Shown piece by piece: positions 26,711-34,801 of a DNA stretch of 64,000 nucleotides. Source of the stretch: JAMXLO01 sp963819855 (lineage in GTDB: Bacteria; Pseudomonadota; Alphaproteobacteria; Acetobacterales; Acetobacteraceae); assembly GCA_963819855.1 (NCBI GenBank), contig CAWFYC010000012.1:3659-67658 (forward strand), read 5' to 3'. Within the stretch, counting starts at the first letter, position 1, and each line of letters opens with the position of its first letter. Below the pieces are notes generated by a model. The model worked only from the letters and a program-made list of their open reading frames with translations. It had not been told where the DNA came from and did not search any database. Both the position numbers and the translations under genes were made by a program.

Positions 26711-26815
26711 TTTGATCTTCACCTGTTGATCCACCCTGACGGCAACATCTGGATGGTCGATGTGGTGGAAGGCCCGGGATCGCACTCGCTCGGGATGCCG
26801 GCCAGTCGGTCACGA
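26711..26815 (+). pseudogene. Remnant of a third TonB-like gene
   Basis: About 100 bases translate to LHLLIHPDGNIWMVDVVE followed by a Ser/Leu stretch, closely matching the core of the 25780 gene at both protein and DNA level. There is no start, anchor or C-terminal end. It is a decayed partial duplication that runs directly into a resolvase fragment. Confidence 0.65.
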
Positions 26816-26844
26816 TGCCCGATGAGAAGGCCGAGGCGCGCGAC

Positions 26845-26986
26845 CGAGAAGGTGTGCCGGCCGCCGAAGCTCACGCCGCAGCAGCAGAAAGCAGCACGGC
26901 GGCGGCGGGCCGAGGGCGCAACCCTCAAGGAACTGGCGAAAAGCTACAACGTGGGCCGCTCGACGATTTCAAGGCTAGCGTCGTGA
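26845..26986 (+). pseudogene. C-terminal fragment of a serine resolvase/invertase
   Basis: The frame ending at the TGA 26984-26986 encodes RPPKLTPQQQKAARRRRAEG, then LKELAKSYNVGRSTISRLAS. This is the typical DNA-binding HTH tail of DNA invertases and Tn3-type resolvases. The catalytic serine domain is absent. It marks a mobile-element scar at the edge of the FRG gene. Confidence 0.7.
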
Positions 26987-27900
26987 GCAACGTTATCGAA
27001 GTGCGGACGTGGGAGGAGTGTCGCGCTAGGATCGAAGGCATTAGGCATGCGAACGAGCCGCAAGCATCAAAGCTGTTGTTCCGTGGTATGTCAGATTCTA
27101 CGTGGCAATTGTCCACCACGCTTGAGCGCCACAGCGGCGAACCGAATATCGACTTCAAAGATTACTATCGAGTGGTATTGCGCATTCGGTCGGAGATTGA
27201 GACAGAGTCCGGCTTGAGATGGGATGCGCCGAGTTTTGAAGAGATATCGTCTTGGGCAGAGACGTATGACTTCCCCCACCACTATGAGGTCAAGGCATAT
27301 GAATATCTGGCACATTTGAGGCACAACGGCTTTCCGTCGCCGCTTCTCGATTGGAGTCGGTCGCCCTACGTCGCAGCGTATTTCGCCTTTTCGGATGTAC
27401 CAAGCAATGCCGCCGTGGCAATATACGTCTACATGGAGAGTCCAAACGACACAAAGGTAAGTGGCGAGGGTGTCCCTACAATACGCACGCTTGGGCAATA
27501 TGTGAGAACCCACAAACGACATTTTCGTCAGCAGTCAGCTTACACGGTGTGTGCGAACTATCAAAAAGATGACTTTGATGGGGTGGATAGGTGGCACTTT
27601 GTGAGCCACCAGAAGGTGTTCGATATGCATCAACCAACACCGCAAGACCTTTTATGGAAGATTGTCGTCCCGTCGAGTGAACGCAGCAAAGTTCTGCGGT
27701 TTTTGGACGACTTCAACCTAAACGCCTACTCGCTGTTTGGCTCGGAAGAAAGTCTTATGAAAACGCTGGCCCTGGCGAACAAGATCGCGCGCATCGCATG
27801 GCGTGATGAGGCGCAAAGAGGTCTACCACGCGAAGGGACGCATCGCCGCCGTGGCGTGAGGTTCCTGCGCAAGAGTGGTAGGCGTCAGGCGCAAGCCTGA
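26983..27900 (+). CDS. FRG-domain protein, 305 aa
   Basis: The GTG at 26983 overlaps the resolvase-fragment stop (GTGA). The FRG domain signature is LLFRGMSDSTWQLSTTLERH. The paired second motif is FPSPLLDWSRSPYVAAYFAF. A C-terminal helical part follows. FRG proteins are of unknown biochemical role and often lie in accessory or defence regions. The gene is visibly richer in A and T than its surroundings, which supports horizontal transfer. The open frame upstream of 26983 is a shadow of the resolvase tail. Confidence 0.8.
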   Translation: MSNVIEVRTWEECRARIEGIRHANEPQASKLLFRGMSDSTWQLSTTLERHSGEPNIDFKDYYRVVLRIRSEIETESGLRWDAPSFEEISSWAETYDFPHHYEVKAYEYLAHLRHNGFPSPLLDWSRSPYVAAYFAFSDVPSNAAVAIYVYMESPNDTKVSGEGVPTIRTLGQYVRTHKRHFRQQSAYTVCANYQKDDFDGVDRWHFVSHQKVFDMHQPTPQDLLWKIVVPSSERSKVLRFLDDFNLNAYSLFGSEESLMKTLALANKIARIAWRDEAQRGLPREGTHRRRGVRFLRKSGRRQAQA

Positions 27901-28944
27901 CTGCTGCCCCGGCGGGAAACGCAAGCACGTGATGGGATAGGCGGTGGTGAAGGACAGCGTAGGCAATACGTATTGGTGACTATGCCGCGAGCACGCCGTA
28001 GAATGGGCCGACACGTAAGCGACACCTATGATGACCGCGGCTCCAAGCCGCGCACAGGTCGGACATAAGGGCGCACCTGATCGGGGCTTCCGTCGAACGC
28101 TGAACGACCTTTCCTCCGGAGCGTAACGGCCCGCGGCGTGCGCGGCCTGCATTTGTGCGCTCGGCGTGTGAGTGAGGACGCGCATGGATGGCAATGCGCG
28201 CACGACGAGCGATGCGTCGTCGGCTGCCTGACGGGTTGCGTCGCCATCGGGTATGTGGCTCGATCGGCGGTAGAGCGCTCGCACGTTCCGCAAGATGGGT
28301 TTTTAGAGGTACGGGCAAATCTAATGTGATGATTGGGAAGAGATGGGCGGGGTGGGAGCGGTCGCGACGAACGGGCCGAGGCGCTCACGCACATCGGCCC
28401 ATTCTCATCACATTGAGTTTCCCGGTTATTCTTGGCGGGCGCTCAGCAGAGCCAGCCTTCGCTTCGCCTGATGTTCGACGATCATAGGATCGCATGATCC
28501 TGGCGCAATCGCCTTTTTAGAACATCCGCTCACTTGCTTCACCGGAGGATGAAAGAGATTTGAACTCGGGCGCAAGATTAATCTCTTACTCGGGGTTCAG
28601 TCCACATAGGACGAATGATGTCGATGGCGTCGAAGGAGGTGTCCGTGCACATGAGGAGGAGGGAGCCCTTGTTGTATGCATCACCGTGAGGAGCGCAGCG
28701 GCCGGCAGGGCCGGGTCGCGGTCGCGTAGGACGGTCAGCTTGTTCTCGCGTAGACGGGGCTGTTGGCCTCTGAAGGTCGTGGATCATGACGAAGCAACTC
28801 ACGAGCTTACGCCGTATTTCCTGGGCGCGCCTCGCTTGCGCAGCCCGACGGGGATCTTTCTGGTAGGCGGTGTACACGACGGCATTGGACTACACGCCCG
28901 TGAAGACGGTTTCTTTGCCGCCCGCGCCGTGCTATATTTGAGCC
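27901..28944. other. About 1 kb without a supported gene
   Basis: Both strands contain only short or shadow-like frames with no recognisable family or start signal. A dyad GATCAT-(8)-ATGATC lies at 28480-28499. The stretch looks like decayed accessory DNA between the FRG gene and the toxin-antitoxin pair. Confidence 0.5.
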
Positions 28945-29175
28945 ATGACAAAGCTTCTCGACGACGCGCTTGAAGCAGCACGGAATCTGCCGCCCGACGA
29001 TCAGGACAGCATCGCCCGCGTTGTGCTGCGCCTGACCGGGGTGGACGACGAGCCGCCGGTTGCACTCTCGACTGACGAACGTGCCGCAATTTCCGCCTCG
29101 AAAGCCGCTGCCGCACGGGGCGAATTTGCCACCGACGAGCAGGTGCGGGCGGCATGGGCCAAACACGGCTTGTGA
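28945..29175 (+). CDS. Antitoxin of a type II toxin-antitoxin pair
   Basis: 76 residues. The N-terminal segment MTKLLDDALEAARNLPPDDQ is typical of a small antitoxin group found beside ParE toxins; it is not a clear ribbon-helix-helix or Phd. The C-terminal half (FATDEQVRAAWAKHGL) would wrap the toxin. Its stop overlaps the toxin start (GTGA), which is the usual coupling of such pairs. Confidence 0.7.
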   Translation: MTKLLDDALEAARNLPPDDQDSIARVVLRLTGVDDEPPVALSTDERAAISASKAAAARGEFATDEQVRAAWAKHGL

Positions 29176-29468
29176 AGCTTCGCTACACCCTTCCGGCGCT
29201 TGCCGACCTCAACTCAGTCCTCGACTACATCGCGGCCCATTCACCGCAAGGCGCGCGGCGAGTTCAGGCCCGCATTCAGGCAATCATCGACCTTCTGTTG
29301 CTGTATCCCGGCATCGGCACCCGCACGGATGATCCGGCCATCCGGCGCATGACGGCCGCGCCCTACCGCTATGTCATCTTCTATGAAGCGACGGAGGCCG
29401 AGGTCATCATCCACGCCATCCGTCATTCGGCGCGCGATCCTTCCGGTATGCCGGGTTCGCGAGCGTAG
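29172..29468 (+). CDS. RelE/ParE-family toxin
   Basis: 98 residues from the GTG at 29172. It shows the family plan: LRYTLPALADLNSVLDYIAA, GARRVQARIQAIIDLL, the basic loop TDDPAIRRMTAAPYRYVIFY, then the closing strand EVIIHAIRHSARDP. ParE members poison gyrase and RelE members cleave mRNA; the sequence fits ParE better. It is paired with the upstream antitoxin. Confidence 0.8.
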   Translation: MKLRYTLPALADLNSVLDYIAAHSPQGARRVQARIQAIIDLLLLYPGIGTRTDDPAIRRMTAAPYRYVIFYEATEAEVIIHAIRHSARDPSGMPGSRA

Positions 29469-29708
29469 CACGGTAGCCGGTTGCGCCGTTGCCATAATTG
29501 GTTAGGCGGCACCGACACGACACGGACGACACAACAGACACAACCACGAGCGCAATCTCGGCGTCACCGTGCAACGGAGTTCGTCCGCAGGATCGCGCTC
29601 GCTGGCGACGAGCAGTTGTTCGCGGTCACGTCTTTCCGAGTTGACCGGCAAGTCATCCGTCCGCACGAAGAACGCCCCGCGCGACGACCAGATACCGGTC
29701 AGGCCATT

Positions 29709-30002
29709 TCAATGTCGCTTGGCGGGTGCTTCTTGCACCGGAGCGGCACCAAGGGCAGGCGGCGAGGGCGTCCTGAGCTGGCGAGCATGTTCGACGATGA
29801 CGGCGGTTCTTTCCCGCAACACCGCATCGATGTTCGGTTGGTTCAGAGCAACGCCTATTTTGACAAACCCATCCGGGGTTCCGATCGTCAGCTTCTCCTC
29901 CTGCCGACCGACGGAACCGGCCCGTTCGATCCCGAATATCTGCCCGCCCGCACTCCGCACCACACGGCCATATTTGCTCTCTGCCTCGGCTACACTGGTC
30001 AT
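29709..30002 (-). CDS. Hypothetical protein, 97 aa
   Basis: The ATG at 30002 is preceded by GGGAGG at good distance on the minus strand. The product starts MTSVAEAESKYGRVVRSAGG, then has an acidic and aliphatic core (FVKIGVALNQPNIDAVLRER) and a Pro/Ala-rich end. No family is recognised. A longer frame on the opposite strand over the same DNA lacks a ribosome site and is judged a shadow. Confidence 0.5.
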   Translation of the reverse strand: MTSVAEAESKYGRVVRSAGGQIFGIERAGSVGRQEEKLTIGTPDGFVKIGVALNQPNIDAVLRERTAVIVEHARQLRTPSPPALGAAPVQEAPAKRH

Positions 30003-30205
30003 GTCCGGAACCTCCCGATCAGGTTCAACGCACAACTAGCCCGCCGTGTCGCCACGGCAGGCCCCCGGATTTCTTGACGGTCATCGCCGTCTCCGGCTGC
30101 ACCGTGATGCCAGACTACATCTGCCAATTTGCTTATTCAAATATCCCGAGAGCACGCGGCCGGTCTCTGGTAGGGCGCGCCCTGCGTGATATGTCCAGAT
30201 AACTC

Positions 30206-30234
30206 TTGACAGTAAATATATCTAACTGATATCC
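30206..30234 (+). promoter_or_regulatory. Promoter just upstream of the 241-aa gene, possibly leaderless
   Basis: TTGACA at 30206-30211 is followed after 15-17 bases by TGATAT or ATATCC (30227-30234). The expected transcript start is around 30240-30243, at or beside the ATG. No Shine-Dalgarno sequence is present. Confidence 0.5.
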
Positions 30235-30242
30235 ATGCAGCC

Positions 30243-30968
30243 ATGGACGACTGTCTCGACCCCAACCTGTCCGACCGCACCCTTCGGCTCCCCAGGGATC
30301 TGTACTACCAGATCGTCCACGAACTGCGCAGCGCGCTGCCCCCGCCGGTCACCGATACCCCGGAAGATTGCGTCCGCCGCGACAACGCCATCATCGCGCG
30401 GGTCGCCTCCCTGCTCCCGGCAACGCCGGATGAAGTCGTCGTAGCCGCCCAGTTCGTCGCTGCCAGCGCCCAGGCCCTGGACTGCCTGCGCCTGGCCCGC
30501 TCACACCCGGCGGACCCCGCGCATGTGCTGAAATGCACTGCCCAGTCCGCCACCATGATGCGCCAGGCGCGCGGCGCGCGCGGGCAGTTGCTGCGCCTCC
30601 AGGCCGAGCGGGCGAAGCGTGAGGCGAACCCTGCCGCCCGCGACAATGCGGCCGCGATTGAGCAAGCCGTGATCAGCGTGATGGCGGACGCCCTGGCGCC
30701 CACCCCGCCTGCTCCCATCGCCGCACCGCTCGTGCGCCCTCAGTCCACGCCGGATCCCGAGGTCACGGCCCGCACCCTCACCGAGGCCGAGAAATACGCC
30801 ATCGCGCACCCCAGCCGTGCCGCTCTCATCCGTTCCCTCGGGCGCCTGCCCAAGAAGCTCGACGACGGCCCGATGTCGCCCGGGCTGGTTCACGACATCG
30901 TCCACGGTGCCAGCCCGATTCTTCAGGCGCTCGCGAAGCGATCCAGACACCGTCTCGCCGCCGCCTGA
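30243..30968 (+). CDS. Conserved-looking hypothetical protein, 241 aa
   Basis: The N terminus DRTLRLPRDLYYQIVHELRSALPPP leads into an Ala-rich helical body (AQFVAASAQALDCLRLA; ATMMRQARGARGQLLRLQAERAKRE) and a C-terminal segment AIRHP-like (KYAIAHPSRAALIRSLG). It has no membrane segment or catalytic motif. I recall similar proteins only as unknowns in acetic-acid-bacterium relatives. An in-frame-independent ATG 8 bases upstream is in another frame. Codon use fits the chromosome. Confidence 0.65.
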   Translation: MDDCLDPNLSDRTLRLPRDLYYQIVHELRSALPPPVTDTPEDCVRRDNAIIARVASLLPATPDEVVVAAQFVAASAQALDCLRLARSHPADPAHVLKCTAQSATMMRQARGARGQLLRLQAERAKREANPAARDNAAAIEQAVISVMADALAPTPPAPIAAPLVRPQSTPDPEVTARTLTEAEKYAIAHPSRAALIRSLGRLPKKLDDGPMSPGLVHDIVHGASPILQALAKRSRHRLAAA

Positions 30969-31614
30969 GTGCCGCCGCCGCGATCAGACCGAGCTCCATG
31001 GGCAACAGGTTGAGCGCGCACCGGCGAAAAATCCTTCCGCGGTGGAGGGGCCGTTGGCGCGGCGCAGACCCACCGGCGATGCCCCCACCCGTCATGCCGA
31101 CGGAGGTCGGCATCCACGGTTTTGCCGCACGTGAGAATTCAAGTCGTGGATGGCGGACCTTTGCCCGCCATGACGATGGGCGTGTTGTCGTGATCCTCGT
31201 AGGCCATGCGTGGTCCCGACGCTGGCCATCGGTGAGCGAACCGTCTGATGCCTCCTCTCACCTCACGCGTCGTTGTCTTACCCACAGCGAAACGAGACGC
31301 CGCTGAGACGGTGCGTGGCGACACCGATGAGGTTCGCGCCGTGCGAGGGATACGCGCGGAACAGTGATCGCGGTCGATGAACCGGGTGCGACGTAAGCCG
31401 TCGAAATTGCCGACCTCCCGGGCGGGCCGAAGGTCGTGACGCGGCGGGCCGACCAGATCGAAGCCGCGCCAGATGGTCGACCAGCCCTCGCGGCAACGGC
31501 CGAACGCTGACCGCGTCCGCGCCGCTCCGGCCGCCTCCCGCTATCGCGAACCGCGTCGGGCTTGCCGGGCACCTGGACTGCGCCCTATAGGCGCCGACAG
31601 CCCGAGGAGACGAC
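30969..31614. other. Gene-free stretch upstream of tkt
   Basis: About 650 bases between the 241-residue gene and tkt. Apart from the REP-like pair at 31088-31176, I see only shadow frames. The tkt ribosome site GAGGAGAC is at its right end. Promoter elements for the glycolysis/pentose cluster should lie here, but I cannot single one out. Confidence 0.5.
31088..31176. repeat. Pair of oppositely oriented REP-like hairpins
   Basis: CGTCATGCCGACGG...TCGGCATCCACGG (31090-31118) is followed by CGTGGATGGCGG...CCGCCATGACG (31147-31175). The outer halves share the GTCATG/CATCCACG ends in opposite orientation. This resembles a BIME-like mosaic in the gene-free stretch before tkt. Confidence 0.6.
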
Positions 31615-33651
31615 ATGGCCCCGCTCGATGCCCCCGTCACCGACAACCCGGTGCTCGCCCGCCAGGCGGAGATCCTGGCCCGGCCGCCCACCCAGGCCTG
31701 GCACATGGCCAACGCCATCCGCGCGCTGGCGATCGACGCGGTGGAGGCGGCGAAGTCCGGCCACCCCGGCATGCCGATGGGCATGGCCGACGTCGCCACC
31801 GCGCTGTGGAGCCGCTTCCACAAATTCGACGCCGCCGATCCGCGCTGGCCGGACCGCGACCGGTTCGTGCTGTCCGCCGGCCACGGCTCCATGCTGCTCT
31901 ACGCGCTGCTCTATCTCACCGGCCACGACGGCATGGGGATCGAGGAGATCAAGCGGTTCCGCCAGCTTCACTCCCCTGCCGCCGGCCATCCCGAATACGG
32001 CGAGAACCCCGGCATCGAGACCACCACCGGCCCGCTCGGCCAGGGCATCGCCACCGCGGTCGGCATGGCGATCGCCGAACGTCTGCTGGCGGCGCGGTTC
32101 GGCCGGTCGCTGGTGGATCACCGCACCTGGGTGATCGCCTCGGACGGCGACCTGATGGAGGGCATCAGCCACGAGGCGGCCGCGATCGCCGGCCATCTCT
32201 GCCTGTCCAAGCTGACGGTGCTGTACGACGACAACCACGTCTCGATCGACGGCGACACCGCGCTCGCCTACTCGGACGACGTGCTGAAGCGGTTCTCGGC
32301 CTATGGCTGGGTGGCGCGGCGGATCGACGGCCATGATCCGCAGCAGATCGATGCGGCGCTGTCGTTCGCTATGCGTTCGAAGAAGCCGACGCTGATCGCC
32401 TGCCGCACCATCATCGGCTTGGGCGCGCCCACCAAGGCCGGCACCGCCGCCACGCACGGTTCGCCGCTGGGCGGCCAGGAGGCGGCCGGGGCGAAGGCGG
32501 CACTCGGCTGGCACGAGCCGGCGTTCACCATACCCGACGACCTGCTGGCGCGGTGGCGCGCCGTCGGCAGCCGCGGTGCCGGTGCCCGTCGCGCCTGGCT
32601 CAAGCGCCTCGCCCACAGCAACATGCGGGGCGAGTTCGAGCGCGTGATGGCGGCCAAACTGCCCGATAACTGGCACGAAACGGTCGCCGCGCTGAAGCAG
32701 GAGATCGCCGACACCAGACCCAAGATGGCCACCCGCCAGTCCAGCCTGAAGGCGCTCGAGGCGCTGGTGCCAGCCACGCCGGAGCTGATCGGTGGTTCAG
32801 CGGACCTCACCGGTTCCAACCTCACCTTCGTGAAGTCGATGGGCACGGTGAGCGCTGGCAACTTCTCCGGCCGCTACCTCCATTACGGCGTCCGCGAGCA
32901 CGGCATGACCGCGGCGGCGAACGGCATGGCGCTGCACGGCGGGCTGATCCCCTACACCGGCACGTTCTTCATCTTCACCGACTACATGCGCCCGGCGATC
33001 CGTATCGGCGCCATCACGCGTGCCCACGTGATCCACGTGCTGACCCATGATTCCATCGGCCTCGGCGAGGACGGGCCAACCCACCAGCCGATCGAGCACC
33101 TCGCCAGCCTGCGCGCGATGCCGCACTTGCACGTCTACCGCCCCGCCGATGCCATGGAGGTAGCCGAGTGCTGGGAACTGGCGATCCGCCGGCACGACGG
33201 CCCTAGCCTGCTGGTGCTGACCCGCCAGGCCCTGCCGACCATGCGGACCGATACCGCCGAGAACCGTTGCGCGCGCGGCGGCTATGTGCTGGCGGAGGCG
33301 GAGGGTGCGCGTGCCGCGACGCTGCTCGCCACCGGCTCCGAGGTGTCGATCGCGATGGATGCGCGCGCCGCCCTGGCTGCCGAGGGCGTCCAGGCGGCCG
33401 TGGTCTCGTTGCCGTGCTGGGAGCTGTTCTCCCAGCAGGATGAAGCGTATCGTATGCAGGTGCTGGGGACCGCGCCGCGGATCGGCATCGAGGCCGCCAG
33501 TGGATTTGGCTGGGAGCGCTGGCTCGGCAATGACGGGGTGTTCATCGGCATGACCGACTTCGGAGCCTCGGCGCCTTATGAAGATCTTTACAAACACTTC
33601 GGTATCACCGCCGACGCCATCGTCGCCGCGGTCCGCAAGCGGCTCGGTTGA
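31615..33651 (+). CDS. tkt: Transketolase
   Basis: 678 residues, the usual size. It transfers two-carbon units between sugar phosphates with thiamine diphosphate. Landmarks in order: KSGHPGMPMGMADVATALW, GHGSMLLYALLYL, TTGPLGQGIATAVGMA, the ThDP/Mg motif SDGDLMEGISHEAAAIAGHL to NNHVSI-like DDNHVSIDG, then the pyrimidine domain VREHGMTAAANGM and GLGEDGPTHQPIEHL. The ATG at 31615 follows GAGGAGACGAC. It heads the tkt-gap-pgk cluster common in alphaproteobacteria and links the pentose-phosphate path to glycolysis. Confidence 0.95.
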   Translation: MAPLDAPVTDNPVLARQAEILARPPTQAWHMANAIRALAIDAVEAAKSGHPGMPMGMADVATALWSRFHKFDAADPRWPDRDRFVLSAGHGSMLLYALLYLTGHDGMGIEEIKRFRQLHSPAAGHPEYGENPGIETTTGPLGQGIATAVGMAIAERLLAARFGRSLVDHRTWVIASDGDLMEGISHEAAAIAGHLCLSKLTVLYDDNHVSIDGDTALAYSDDVLKRFSAYGWVARRIDGHDPQQIDAALSFAMRSKKPTLIACRTIIGLGAPTKAGTAATHGSPLGGQEAAGAKAALGWHEPAFTIPDDLLARWRAVGSRGAGARRAWLKRLAHSNMRGEFERVMAAKLPDNWHETVAALKQEIADTRPKMATRQSSLKALEALVPATPELIGGSADLTGSNLTFVKSMGTVSAGNFSGRYLHYGVREHGMTAAANGMALHGGLIPYTGTFFIFTDYMRPAIRIGAITRAHVIHVLTHDSIGLGEDGPTHQPIEHLASLRAMPHLHVYRPADAMEVAECWELAIRRHDGPSLLVLTRQALPTMRTDTAENRCARGGYVLAEAEGARAATLLATGSEVSIAMDARAALAAEGVQAAVVSLPCWELFSQQDEAYRMQVLGTAPRIGIEAASGFGWERWLGNDGVFIGMTDFGASAPYEDLYKHFGITADAIVAAVRKRLG

Positions 33652-33720
33652 TCCACGTCAATGCCGGTGCGCTTGCGGCGCGTCAGTAGAGGCCGGAGAG
33701 CAGAGAAAGGACACTGACCC

Positions 33721-34734
33721 ATGCCCGTGAAAGTCGCCATCAACGGATTCGGACGCATCGGCCGCCTGGTGCTGCGCGCGATGATCGAGAGCGGTCGCGA
33801 CGACCTGATCCCGGTCGCGATCAACGACCTCGGCAGCACCGAGGCCAACGCGCACCTGTTCCACTATGACAGCGTGCACGGCCGTTTCCCCGGCCAGCTC
33901 GAGGTGTCGGGTGACACGATCACCATCCGCTATGGCGGCCGGGTGTGGGGACCGATCAAGGTGTCTGCCGAGCGCGACCCGACCAAGGTGCCGTACCAGG
34001 GTGTCGACGTGGCGCTGGAGTGCACCGGCATCTTCACCAGCAAGGAGAAGGCGTCTGCGCTGCTGACCGCCGGCGCGCGCAAGGTGCTGATCTCCGCGCC
34101 GGGCGACCATGTGGACGCGACCATCGTCTACGGCGTGAACCACAAGATCCTGACCAAGGAGATGACCATCGTCTCCAATGCGTCCTGCACCACCAACTGC
34201 CTGGCGCCGATGGCGAAGGTGCTGCACGACAACTTCGTCATCGAGCGCGGCTACATGGTCACCATCCACGCCTATACCGGCGACCAGAACACCGTCGATA
34301 CGCTGCACAAGGACCTGCATCGCGCACGTGCCGCAGCGGTGTCCGCGATCCCCACTTCCACCGGCGCGGCGCGCGCGGTCGGGCTGGTGATGCCGGAGCT
34401 GAAGGGCAAGCTGGACGGCACCGCGATCCGCATCCCGACGCCGAACGTGTCGCTGGTGTCGCTGGACGTGAACCTGAAGAAGCCGGCGACCAAGGACGAG
34501 ATCAACGCGGCGATGCTGGATGCGTCGAAGGGCTTCCTGCGCGGAGTCCTCGACTACAACACCGCGCCGCTGGTCAGCGTCGATTTCAACCACAGCCCGG
34601 CATCCTGCACGTTCGATGCGACGCAGACCGCCGTGGTGGACGGGGCGCTGGCCCGGGTGATGGGCTGGTACGACAACGAGTGGGGCTTCTCGAACCGGAT
34701 GTCCGACACGGCGGCGCTGTTCGGAAGTCTGTAG
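33721..34734 (+). CDS. gap: Glyceraldehyde-3-phosphate dehydrogenase, type I
   Basis: 337 residues. NAD-binding INGFGRIGRLVLRAMIE opens the protein. The catalytic Cys lies in SNASCTTNCLAPMAKVL and the catalytic His in TIHAYTGDQNTVD. WYDNEWGFSNRM closes it. It oxidises glyceraldehyde 3-phosphate to 1,3-bisphosphoglycerate, the substrate of the next gene, pgk. Start at 33721 behind AAAGGA. It lies 69 bases after tkt. Confidence 0.96.
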   Translation: MPVKVAINGFGRIGRLVLRAMIESGRDDLIPVAINDLGSTEANAHLFHYDSVHGRFPGQLEVSGDTITIRYGGRVWGPIKVSAERDPTKVPYQGVDVALECTGIFTSKEKASALLTAGARKVLISAPGDHVDATIVYGVNHKILTKEMTIVSNASCTTNCLAPMAKVLHDNFVIERGYMVTIHAYTGDQNTVDTLHKDLHRARAAAVSAIPTSTGAARAVGLVMPELKGKLDGTAIRIPTPNVSLVSLDVNLKKPATKDEINAAMLDASKGFLRGVLDYNTAPLVSVDFNHSPASCTFDATQTAVVDGALARVMGWYDNEWGFSNRMSDTAALFGSL

Positions 34735-34740
34735 CCGACC

Positions 34741-34784
34741 CACCCTCCCCCTCCCCTTGCGGGAGGGGGCTGGGGGTAGGGGCC
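34741..34784. repeat. GC-rich inverted repeat between gap and pgk
   Basis: CCCTCCCCCTCCCCTTGCGG pairs with GGGAGGGGGCTGGGGGTAGG to form a hairpin in the 67-base gap. It belongs to the same dispersed family as 13593-13684. It could reduce read-through or stabilise the upstream mRNA end. Confidence 0.65.
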
Positions 34785-34801
34785 CTGTTGGAGACTGCCC
34801 G

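Noticed and set aside
29481..30077. A 198-codon plus-strand frame over the 97-residue minus-strand gene
   Set aside because: It lacks a ribosome site and has a shadow-like Arg/His-rich composition. The minus-strand gene has GGGAGG before its ATG.
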